Below, one piece after another: positions 1 through 5,342 of a DNA stretch of 25,060 bases. The stretch's first letter is position 1; every line of letters starts with the position of its first letter. The position numbers and the translations under genes were made by a program. The notes under the pieces are model-generated. The model saw only the letters and a program-made list of their open reading frames with translations. It was not told where the DNA came from and did not search any database. The stretch comes from a virus: the IMG/VR virus record IMGVR_UViG_3300030328_002471, positions 1 to 25,060 of that record. One strand, written 5' to 3'.

Positions 1-28
1 ATTACTGGGGATATTGTCTTTAAGATCG

Positions 29-361
29 TTACCCCCCCTCATCTTTTTTATTTTTATTTCTATACTCCCATCCTTCTTTACCGCTTTTACTATTATGGCA
101 AGGATGGCACATTGTTTGAAGATTGGATATGTCTGTTTTATGTCCACCCATATTAATAGCTTTAATATGATCCACCACTTCTCCAGCTGTTGTTTTACCT
201 CTCCTCTTACACGCTTCGCATAATGGATTCATTTGTATATAATAATTCCTTAAGCTTCTCCATTGCTTACTATGGTAAAAGCTGCTATTAGGATTTAACC
301 TTGCTTGCTGCTCTTTCTTTGGCTGCCAAGGCCTACGTTTGCTGTCTGGTAGTTTAGGCAT
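29..361 (-). CDS. HNH endonuclease, packaging-associated
   Basis: A 110-residue protein: WRSLRNYYIQMNPLCEACKRRG (C48, C51), D64-H65 in VVDHIKAINMGG, N80 in ISNLQTMC, and C85-x2-C88-H89-N90. All residues of the HNH centre and its zinc site are present. Proteins of this type beside terminase genes help terminase to cut cos ends, as in HK97 gp74 (established knowledge). In this window the terminase genes are at the other end, which would be adjacent on a circular map. The C-terminus is basic and charged. Confidence 0.9.
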   Translation of the reverse strand: MPKLPDSKRRPWQPKKEQQARLNPNSSFYHSKQWRSLRNYYIQMNPLCEACKRRGKTTAGEVVDHIKAINMGGHKTDISNLQTMCHPCHNSKSGKEGWEYRNKNKKDEGG

Positions 362-692
362 TAAGTTCTGTTATTAAAAAATAATATTCTGTATCCTCTT
401 GCAATATATATTCCAGATTCTTATGGTAACATAATAACTGATCCTTCTCTCTGCTCTCCCATTTCTCATGGCATCCTTTACGCTCTCCCATTGATAAGCA
501 AAGATATTGAATGTTATCTTTAATGCATACTAAATCTCCTCTTCTGCTTCTTGGTATTATATGGCTATGGCTTAATGGTATATCACTTCTGCCGCATCCC
601 TCACAGTATGCTGCTCTTTCTTGAGCTATCTCTTTATATACTTTATTTAACTTTCTTTTTATTTCTTTCTGTTTACTGCTTATCTTTTTCAT
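354..692 (-). CDS. HNH-type endonuclease-like protein with zinc centre
   Basis: A 112-residue protein. C30-x2-C33 (YCEGCGR), then the LSHSHIIPRSRR segment with H42 and H44, N60 in DNIQYLC, C65, and G-C74-H75-EKW. The order Cx2C - SHSHIIPRS - N - C...CH is an HNH-related zinc finger nuclease arrangement and reminiscent of NinG-like or McrA-like proteins. Its neighbours, NinB-like and VRR-NUC, suggest recombination or concatemer processing. It overlaps the next HNH gene by eight bases. Confidence 0.8.
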   Translation of the reverse strand: MKKISSKQKEIKRKLNKVYKEIAQERAAYCEGCGRSDIPLSHSHIIPRSRRGDLVCIKDNIQYLCLSMGERKGCHEKWESREKDQLLCYHKNLEYILQEDTEYYFLITELNA

Positions 693-763
693 AATGATAT
701 TAATATTAATAGAATCATTATTAGAATCAATAGCATTGGATATAAGTTTATTGTTCTCTTCAT
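689..763 (-). CDS. 24-residue hydrophobic micro-protein
   Basis: Encodes MKRTINLYPMLLILIMILLI then LISL: two basic residues followed by an uninterrupted hydrophobic helix. It exactly fills the gap between the VRR-NUC gene and the HNH-like gene, with ATGA overlaps at both ends (763-760 and 692-689). Such double coupling is hard to explain unless it is translated. Confidence 0.6.
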   Translation of the reverse strand: MKRTINLYPMLLILIMILLILISL

Positions 764-1116
764 ATAATTCTGGTTCTCTCTTTACTTAAATACTCATCAA
801 TAACACTTATAGTTTCCTTATATCCTCTTGTTACCATTGCACAATATCCTCTCTCATTCATAGCTTCTATCCATTCCTTCTGGGCTTTAGTAGGATATGC
901 CTTTTCTTTTAGCTCTAACATTAAAGCAAAGTAACCGCCCCTTGCTTCATATATATCTAAATCATTCTTTCCTCTTACATATCCATTCCTTACTATTTTT
1001 GCTCTTTGTACTCTACTGCTTATATAAGCTCCAGCTATAGATGAGCAATACTTTACATTAGGATGATATTCTTTTAAATACCTTACTACTTTTGATTGTA
1101 ATATATCCTCACTCAT
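760..1116 (-). CDS. VRR-NUC domain nuclease
   Basis: A 118-residue stand-alone VRR-NUC protein. The PD-(D/E)xK centre is seen as D52/D54 in GKNDLDIY, E68-L-K70 in LMLELKEK and Q79, followed by EWIEAMNERGYCAMVTRG, the conserved C-terminal part of the fold. The N-terminal SEDILQSKVVRYLKEY helix is also typical. Small VRR-NUC phage proteins are thought to resolve branched DNA, such as Holliday junctions, before packaging. It is coupled by ATGA to a 24-codon membrane peptide. Confidence 0.87.
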   Translation of the reverse strand: MSEDILQSKVVRYLKEYHPNVKYCSSIAGAYISSRVQRAKIVRNGYVRGKNDLDIYEARGGYFALMLELKEKAYPTKAQKEWIEAMNERGYCAMVTRGYKETISVIDEYLSKERTRII

Positions 1117-1495
1117 TTGGCAAATTTATACTGAAGTTTTTAGCTGCCCATATTATAACCTCATCTACTAACTTCTTAAATTCTTTCTTTGTTAATTGTG
1201 CAGTTGATTTAAGATATTCTACTTGTACTCCATCTTCATATCTTTCTCTCTTTAGGAATTTTAATTTGCATATATCATGCATCTCATTTTTGGAATAACC
1301 TAAAGTATCTCCCATTATTTCCATATACTTCCACCAAAGCTTATTCTGCTTATTAGTTCGGTAATCTCTATTAATCTTTATTTCAAAGACAATATCTTTC
1401 CCCTCAAGGCTTACTAAATCCTCTACGAATCTCTCCTCATCTAAAAAATCAATCTTTAGATTCTTTATGCTCCCATAGTGTTTCATGTACTGCAA
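1109..1495 (-). CDS. ninB: NinB-like recombination protein
   Basis: A 128-residue protein. RDYRTNKQNKLWWKYMEIMGDTLGYSKNEMHDICKLKFL (about 43-81) is the NinB/YbcN landmark 'R...QN...W.....ia...G.s..e.H...K..f', followed by KSTAQLTKKEFKKLVDEV and a C-terminal INLPNE. In lambda the NinB (Orf) protein binds single-stranded DNA and SSB and helps annealing-type recombination. That fits the SSB-like and annealing-like genes in this operon. It may start at 1495 or at Met4 (1486). It overlaps the nuclease gene by eight bases. Confidence 0.85.
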   Translation of the reverse strand: MQYMKHYGSIKNLKIDFLDEERFVEDLVSLEGKDIVFEIKINRDYRTNKQNKLWWKYMEIMGDTLGYSKNEMHDICKLKFLKRERYEDGVQVEYLKSTAQLTKKEFKKLVDEVIIWAAKNFSINLPNE

Positions 1496-1592
1496 ATTGT
1501 AAAGCTATTACTAACATTAAAATTAATATTATAACTGTTATTGGTAAAACTAATATAGATACAAATATTTTAACTAAATCTATTGTGTTCAT
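1449..1592 (-). CDS. 47-residue single-helix membrane micro-protein
   Basis: Encodes MNTIDLVKIFVSILVLPIT then VIILILMLVIALQF and a charged end (AVHETLWEHKESKD). One membrane helix covers about residues 9-33. Its start overlaps the previous frame as ATGA, and its end overlaps the NinB-like gene by 47 bases. The layout resembles a small inhibitor or superinfection-exclusion protein, but that is speculation. Confidence 0.62.
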   Translation of the reverse strand: MNTIDLVKIFVSILVLPITVIILILMLVIALQFAVHETLWEHKESKD

Positions 1593-1705
1593 GTATTTTT
1601 AAATATATCTCTCCAATAATTTCTTTCCCTTTCAAGTTTGCTGCATTTCAAGTTATACAATAATAGTAAAATTATTAATATGATTATTATGGATGTTAAA
1701 AACAT
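1589..1705 (-). CDS. 38-residue single-helix membrane micro-protein
   Basis: Encodes MFLTSIIIILIILLLLYNLK followed by CSKLERERNYWRDIFKNT. A strongly hydrophobic helix (2-17) and a charged C-terminal helix give a classic one-pass topology. It ends with an ATGA overlap into the next small membrane frame (1592-1589). Too short for most gene finders, but topology and coupling support it. Confidence 0.62.
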   Translation of the reverse strand: MFLTSIIIILIILLLLYNLKCSKLERERNYWRDIFKNT

Positions 1706-1708
1706 TTA

Positions 1709-1906
1709 TCAAAAAGCTTTTGTTAATATGTCTATTATCTCTCTGTCTGTGTAAGTGGGCCTTGATCCATTATATTCTTTTGGATTGAATAAGCTCTTAA
1801 TTTCTATTATCTCATGCTTATCATTATAATATATAATCCATTTTCTTGGCACTCCCCACTTATCCTTAACTCCCATTGTTTTTTTTATTATACCTATTGT
1901 GTTCAT
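1709..1906 (-). CDS. hypothetical 65-residue protein
   Basis: A small protein with a beta-hairpin-like part (GVPRKWIIYYNDKHEIIEIKSLF) and a short helical end (DREIIDILTKAF). It is coupled to the DUF3310-like gene by ATGA and is followed after three bases by a 38-codon membrane frame. No family is recognised. Confidence 0.65.
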   Translation of the reverse strand: MNTIGIIKKTMGVKDKWGVPRKWIIYYNDKHEIIEIKSLFNPKEYNGSRPTYTDREIIDILTKAF

Positions 1907-2115
1907 GATCTCTTTATTTTCTCTAATTCAAATTCTAAATGAGCTATTGCTTTTGTAATACATTCTATTGGAGTTTTATGTTTTCTTTCTGCTCTTAATA
2001 AATAAGTTACAGCAGTGCCTATGTTATATGATAATTCAAAATCTTCTACAACTTTTCTGGCTTCATATTTATGATACTTGCCAATATAATATTCTGGTAT
2101 CCTTTTATCTTTCAT
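1903..2115 (-). CDS. DUF3310-like small protein
   Basis: A 70-residue protein. YHKYEARKVVEDFELSYNIGTAVTYLLRAERKHKTPIECITKAIAHLEFEL matches the DUF3310 pattern: HY near the start, 'G.A..Y..R...K....E...KA..HL'. These proteins are frequent in phage early regions and are related to the nucleotide-metabolism protein gp1.7 of T7 (from memory), with helices like those of MazG-type folds. The role here may be nucleotide handling. It ends in an ATGA overlap with the next gene at 1903-1906. Confidence 0.72.
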   Translation of the reverse strand: MKDKRIPEYYIGKYHKYEARKVVEDFELSYNIGTAVTYLLRAERKHKTPIECITKAIAHLEFELEKIKRS

Positions 2116-2197
2116 CTTCCATTTCTTTAGTACAGAAATAAGCTTCTGTAATGCATATTATTATTACTATTGAATATATTACTAAAATTGTTTTCAT
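2105..2197 (-). CDS. 30-residue single-helix membrane micro-protein
   Basis: Encodes MKTILVIYSIVIIICITEAYFCTKEMEDER: a hydrophobic helix at residues 3-17 and an acidic cytosolic-type end, with two cysteines. It begins in an ATGA overlap and its end overlaps the DUF3310-like gene by 11 bases. It is one of several tiny hydrophobic frames in this operon. Confidence 0.55.
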   Translation of the reverse strand: MKTILVIYSIVIIICITEAYFCTKEMEDER

Positions 2198-2262
2198 ATC
2201 TTATATGTAATTTTTGGGGGAATCAGTTGTATAATAAATCTTCCTATTTTAAATTTAAACAT
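2194..2262 (-). CDS. 22-residue micro-ORF linking two early genes
   Basis: Starts at a TAATG with the preceding gene (2264-2260) and ends in an ATGA with the following 30-codon frame (2197-2194). The peptide MFKFKIGRFIIQLIPPKITYKI is basic and hydrophobic, without acidic residues. It could be a translated coupler or a small membrane-active peptide. The two tight overlaps argue for translation, but its short length means coincidence cannot be excluded. Confidence 0.42.
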   Translation of the reverse strand: MFKFKIGRFIIQLIPPKITYKI

Positions 2263-2621
2263 TATTTTAATAATTTTTGATTACTTAATAAAGCTTTTGT
2301 TTTACTATCTATTAAATGCGTTGCACCATTTTGCTCATTGTACCACCCTTCCCAAATCATCTTTTTTATTCTATAAAGCCATTTATTCATAGTTTTAGCA
2401 CATAGATGAAATTCATCAGAATCTAATATACCATCTTCAAAAGCTTGCTCTACAGCTTGCCAACTTAAATTATAATATCTTTTAGTAAGTATTTGGCTTA
2501 ATCTTTGAGCTAATACCCATTTCTCATTAGCTGGCTTTACTTGCCCAAGATCAACTAAAGTCTTCCCTATTAAGTGTAAGCATTTCTGATCCAGCTCCTT
2601 TTCATTAATATTACTTATCAT
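2262..2621 (-). CDS. hypothetical helical protein of replication module
   Basis: A 119-residue all-helical protein (ALAQRLSQILTKRYYNLSWQAVEQAFEDGILDS, CAKTMNKWLYRIKKMIWEGWYNEQN). Proteins with 'L...Y..L....V..AF..G......F.L..KT...W' recur beside replication initiators in Bacteroidota phages and plasmids (from memory). It may be a helicase loader-like or initiator partner, unproven. Its stop overlaps the start of a 22-codon frame as TAATG. Confidence 0.7.
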   Translation of the reverse strand: MISNINEKELDQKCLHLIGKTLVDLGQVKPANEKWVLAQRLSQILTKRYYNLSWQAVEQAFEDGILDSDEFHLCAKTMNKWLYRIKKMIWEGWYNEQNGATHLIDSKTKALLSNQKLLK

Positions 2622-3325
2622 TTTGTTTTACTATATTTTTTAGTTAATAATTCCTCTGCTTCTTTTTGACTTTGTAAATGCATATCTATTTTAGAATATT
2701 TTTTTCTTTCTTTTGCATTAAATCCTTTATTCCAATTCTTATTGTTATTCTGCCATCTTTTAAGCCTTAAATTCAAATCCCATGTTTTTTCTAACTCCCA
2801 TCTCATATATGTTTTTGATTTATTAGGCTCTGACCAGTATGAGAAGAAATTATTAGCCTCTTCAACACTCATACCAATCTCTGCACTTATTTCACTTACT
2901 TCAGTTCCAAATTTCATTTTTCTAAATTCAAGCATATTATTATAGTTATTTTTGTTAATTCTTTCTTTTGTTACTTCTTTACTTATTTGTAGGCTGTTAT
3001 CCTTTTTTGGTTTTACCGAAGTCGGTTTTGCTGCTTGCGGTTGCTCAAATACAAAATAATCATATCCCAAAAATTTTCCCTTATCTCTTATTTGTTGTCT
3101 TTCAATATATCCAGCTGCTATTAATTCATTAAAAATATTTCTAATTGCTGTTCTACCTTCTTTTGAGCAAGCTACTATTCCATTAATACTTAAATTCCAA
3201 TCATTAGGTAAGCTTAAAAGATATCCCATTAATCCTTTTGCTTTTAAGCTGATCCCTTTATTCTTAAAGAGCTGGTTACTTATTGTAGTGTAGTTTTTGT
3301 TTTTTATTACTCTTATTACTTCCAT
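2618..3325 (-). CDS. replication initiator / replisome organiser, winged helix
   Basis: A 235-residue protein. The N-terminal 95 residues (VIKNKNYTTISNQLFKN, LSLKAKGLMGYLLSLPNDWNLS, AGYIERQQIRDKGKFLG) form the winged-helix start common to phage replication proteins of the DnaD/RepA_N-like group. A polar linker with lysines follows, then a helical C-terminal domain (SAEIGMSVEEANNFFSYWSE, MRWELEKTWDLNLRLKRW) and a basic tail. It probably binds the phage origin and loads host replication factors. It overlaps the next gene as ATGA. Confidence 0.78.
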   Translation of the reverse strand: MEVIRVIKNKNYTTISNQLFKNKGISLKAKGLMGYLLSLPNDWNLSINGIVACSKEGRTAIRNIFNELIAAGYIERQQIRDKGKFLGYDYFVFEQPQAAKPTSVKPKKDNSLQISKEVTKERINKNNYNNMLEFRKMKFGTEVSEISAEIGMSVEEANNFFSYWSEPNKSKTYMRWELEKTWDLNLRLKRWQNNNKNWNKGFNAKERKKYSKIDMHLQSQKEAEELLTKKYSKTK

Positions 3326-3696
3326 TATTCAAATATTGATAATTGGCCAACACCACCAAACATAATTGTCTGCCTTTCTAATGCATTTAATACCTTTACT
3401 TGGCTTGCAATCCTTTGTTTAAGGCTAATTAGACAGCCCTCAAGCTCTTCTAATGTATTTGCAGTATAGTACCCTTTACCACAACTACAAAGGCCGTTAT
3501 GTAAATTATTGATTCTTATATAATTAATAATCTTTCTTAATCTTGGGCCTTTTAGATTCATTTTTTTGCAAATAAGAGAACCAGATACTGCCATATCCTT
3601 TCCAGTTCTTAATGACAATCCCTTAATTAATAATGGTACTTTATTTAGCTCATCTTCTGTAAGCTCATAAGTAATATCCTCAAAATCATTTATCAT
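3325..3696 (-). CDS. winged-helix-like replication accessory with clamp-binding-like C-terminus
   Basis: A 123-residue protein. Residues about 36-70 (MAVSGSLICKKMNLKGPRLRKIINYIRINNL) look like a small helix-turn-helix, with a GYYTANTLEELEGCLISLKQRIASQVKVLNAL helical arm after it. The last residues are GQLSIFE; Q118-L-S-I-F122 closely matches the QL[SD]LF peptide that binds the bacterial sliding clamp. A Cys pair (CSC at about 93-95) may bind metal or be incidental. The protein may bring the host polymerase clamp to the phage origin. No family name is claimed. TAATG coupling to the next gene is seen at 3325. Confidence 0.72.
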   Translation of the reverse strand: MINDFEDITYELTEDELNKVPLLIKGLSLRTGKDMAVSGSLICKKMNLKGPRLRKIINYIRINNLHNGLCSCGKGYYTANTLEELEGCLISLKQRIASQVKVLNALERQTIMFGGVGQLSIFE

Positions 3697-3698
3697 AA

Positions 3699-4019
3699 TT
3701 AAAATGGAGTTTCATCATTATTAGTATTTGATTCAGTTGATTCAGTAGGTAGAATTGAATGAGAGCCAGTAACATTTGTATAGTATCTACCATTCCACTC
3801 TCTACTTTTGATTGTTATTTCAAATTCATAAGGCTGGCCAACATTTAGCTCATAAGCTCCTTTTGGTATCCAATCATTAAAAAACTCTATGACAAGTTCA
3901 TCTCTAAAATCATTATTTAATTGAGTTACCAATACTCTTTGCTTTTTCCAATCCTTTCCAGCTTTTGTTGATCCTTGTTCTATTTCAAAAATTTCTTTTA
4001 CTCTTGCTAATATTTTCAT
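3699..4019 (-). CDS. SSB-like OB-fold protein (DUF3127-like)
   Basis: A 106-residue protein. Strands KILARVKEIFEIEQG, KKQRVLVTQLN, ELVIEFFNDW, PYEFEITIKSREWNGRYYTNVTG form an OB-fold pattern, and 'F.I..REW.G.Y....' is the DUF3127 landmark. The C-terminus is a disordered Ser/Thr/Asn tail ending NNDETPF, close to the acidic DDIPF tip by which bacterial SSB recruits partner proteins. It therefore probably coats single-stranded DNA and recruits host or phage enzymes. It sits between the DnaA-like and winged-helix genes. Confidence 0.8.
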   Translation of the reverse strand: MKILARVKEIFEIEQGSTKAGKDWKKQRVLVTQLNNDFRDELVIEFFNDWIPKGAYELNVGQPYEFEITIKSREWNGRYYTNVTGSHSILPTESTESNTNNDETPF

Positions 4020-4437
4020 ATAATTTATTTTTTAAGTTAGTATTTAATTCTCTAATTTCCATATTTAAGTAATCTGCTTGCTTTCTTTTTATTTTTAATA
4101 ATGTATCTAATACATCAAATTCATTTGCCAAAACTAAAAATTTATTATATTTATTTCTTAATGGCTTCTCAATTTTTAATAAATCTTCCAGCTTTTTACA
4201 TTGATACATAGCAGTAGAATGGTGTAGGCCTTTTATATAATCTTTGAGTCTATTATATGGAATCTTTAACTCTACATTTAAATAGTAAATAAAAAATCTT
4301 CTGGCTTCAATTACTTCTTTTTTTCTATTTGTATTATTCTCTAAATAGAATAGATCAATATCAAAAAGTTCTAATAATACTTCTTTTGCCTTTCTTATTC
4401 TATCGTATTTAAATAGCTCTTTAGTTCTATTATCCAT
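3985..4437 (-). CDS. DnaA domain IV-like DNA-binding protein
   Basis: A 150-residue protein. Residues about 38-90 resemble the C-terminal DNA-binding domain of DnaA: EVIEARRFFIYYL corresponds to the 'xARxIAMYL' helix, then IPYNRLKDYIKG and LHHSTAMYQCKKLEDLL, matching the 'xDHTTVxHAxxKI' signature with HHST in place of DHTT. The ATPase domain of DnaA is absent. This suggests a stand-alone origin-binding or DnaA-mimic protein in the replication module. A basic coiled-coil end follows. It overlaps the SSB-like gene by 35 bases. Confidence 0.75.
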   Translation of the reverse strand: MDNRTKELFKYDRIRKAKEVLLELFDIDLFYLENNTNRKKEVIEARRFFIYYLNVELKIPYNRLKDYIKGLHHSTAMYQCKKLEDLLKIEKPLRNKYNKFLVLANEFDVLDTLLKIKRKQADYLNMEIRELNTNLKNKLYENISKSKRNF

Positions 4438-4440
4438 ATT

Positions 4441-4815
4441 TTAATTTTTTTGATAATTAATTTCATCCTCTCCTAATACATTAGTGTAATGCATTGTCTT
4501 TATAATAACTCTTGCTAAAGCTCTTTTCTCTGCTATCTCCATCTTAAATGATTGTCTACAATTGTCTTTAGTAGCTGATCCAAAAGTTTCCATTTTAGGT
4601 ATCCACTCATCCCCTTCTCTAATTAAGCTGGTAGCTTTTACTATACAATTATCAAGCTCTGCTTTTATCACTTCAAAAGAAACAGAAATTGAATGCTTAT
4701 ACTGAATTTTTTCAATACCAGATCTTGTAATGCAAGTAAATCCTCTGGGATCACTAAATACATCTTTTTCAGTTAAATTATTATCCTTGTATATTTTGTT
4801 CATTAAATCTTTCAT
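4441..4815 (-). CDS. putative recombination protein (Rad52/ERF-like annealing protein?)
   Basis: A 124-residue protein. FTCITRSGIEKIQYKHSISVSFEVI forms strands, followed by CIVKATSLI, a turn, METFGSATKDN and then EIAEKRALARVIIKTM. The order 'beta strands - FGSA..N - AEKRALAR' is the pattern I associate with short relatives of phage single-strand annealing proteins, often next to an SSB-like gene as here. The domain is shorter than full Erf or Rad52 proteins, so the call is tentative. The start may be the ATG at 4815 or 4803; both overlap the upstream gene. Confidence 0.6.
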   Translation of the reverse strand: MKDLMNKIYKDNNLTEKDVFSDPRGFTCITRSGIEKIQYKHSISVSFEVIKAELDNCIVKATSLIREGDEWIPKMETFGSATKDNCRQSFKMEIAEKRALARVIIKTMHYTNVLGEDEINYQKN

Positions 4816-5131
4816 TTCTATTTATTTCTTTTTGAGTTCTTATTAAGTGAGTTATAGTTTTTCTTATTTCTACTCCAGAATTATAATGGTGTTCAGATTC
4901 GTTCTGCCAATATACAGAGCTATCATTAAGATTCTCTTGAGAAAAATTAATATATTTAGTAAAAAGATTTTCATGATATGATGCTAATGAGTTTAAATTA
5001 TCCATTACTAATTTTGAGCTAAAGCTATCTATTCCTTTATAATTAGCTTTTAAATCTACTTCTGCTGATATTCTTTTAGATTCTAAATCTAATTTCTCTA
5101 TCTCTGCTTGAAGTTCTTGTATTGTTTTCAT
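4781..5131 (-). CDS. hypothetical coiled-coil protein, first early gene
   Basis: A 116-residue protein with a long N-terminal coiled coil (IQELQAEIEKLDLESKRISAEV, residues 4-25) and further charged helices (IRKTITHLIRTQKEINRNERF). There are no cysteines or known motifs. As the first gene behind the early promoter, with the good leader AAAAACAATTATG, it should be made early and well. Possible roles are host takeover or recombination accessory, but nothing in the sequence decides. Its end overlaps the next gene by 35 bases. Confidence 0.75.
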   Translation of the reverse strand: MKTIQELQAEIEKLDLESKRISAEVDLKANYKGIDSFSSKLVMDNLNSLASYHENLFTKYINFSQENLNDSSVYWQNESEHHYNSGVEIRKTITHLIRTQKEINRNERFNEQNIQG

Positions 5132-5160
5132 AATTGTTTTTATTTATAGTTAATAATAGG

Positions 5161-5186
5161 CAAATATATAAAGCTCTTTTTAACAA
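5161..5186 (-). promoter_or_regulatory. early promoter, Bacteroidota type (TTG / TAnnTTTG)
   Basis: The minus strand has TATATTTG at 5168-5161, an exact TAnnTTTG -7 box, with TTG at 5186-5184 upstream. The spacing of 15 bases is a little shorter than the usual 17-23. Transcription would start near 5155, giving a leader of about 24 bases before the ATG at 5131. An imperfect palindrome (TTAACAATTGCTAA on the plus strand, 5180-5193) covers the TTG and a perfect TGTTAACA lies at 5219-5226; either could bind a regulator. Confidence 0.68.
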
Positions 5187-5229
5187 TTGCTAAAAACTAA
5201 TATAAAATTATGTAACCTTGTTAACAGAC

Positions 5230-5266
5230 TTATTAACAAAAAGAAAGCCACCTATAATAGATGGCT
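5230..5266 (-). terminator. intrinsic terminator at end of late gene block
   Basis: On the minus strand AGCCATCT (5266-5259) pairs with AGGTGGCT (5253-5246) around a five-base loop, with one G-U pair that would be a C-A mismatch on the other strand. It is followed by TTCTTTTTG. It lies after the metallophosphoesterase stop and before the early promoter. A second weaker hairpin (AAGCC / GGCTT, 5294-5314) precedes it and shares the motif GAAAGCCA on the plus strand, so the two may act in tandem. Confidence 0.8.
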
Positions 5267-5342
5267 ATCCCCTAAAACAAAAACAAAGTTGAAAGCCATT
5301 TGGAGAGCGGCTTACTCTATTTTATTAACTGATGCAATAATA

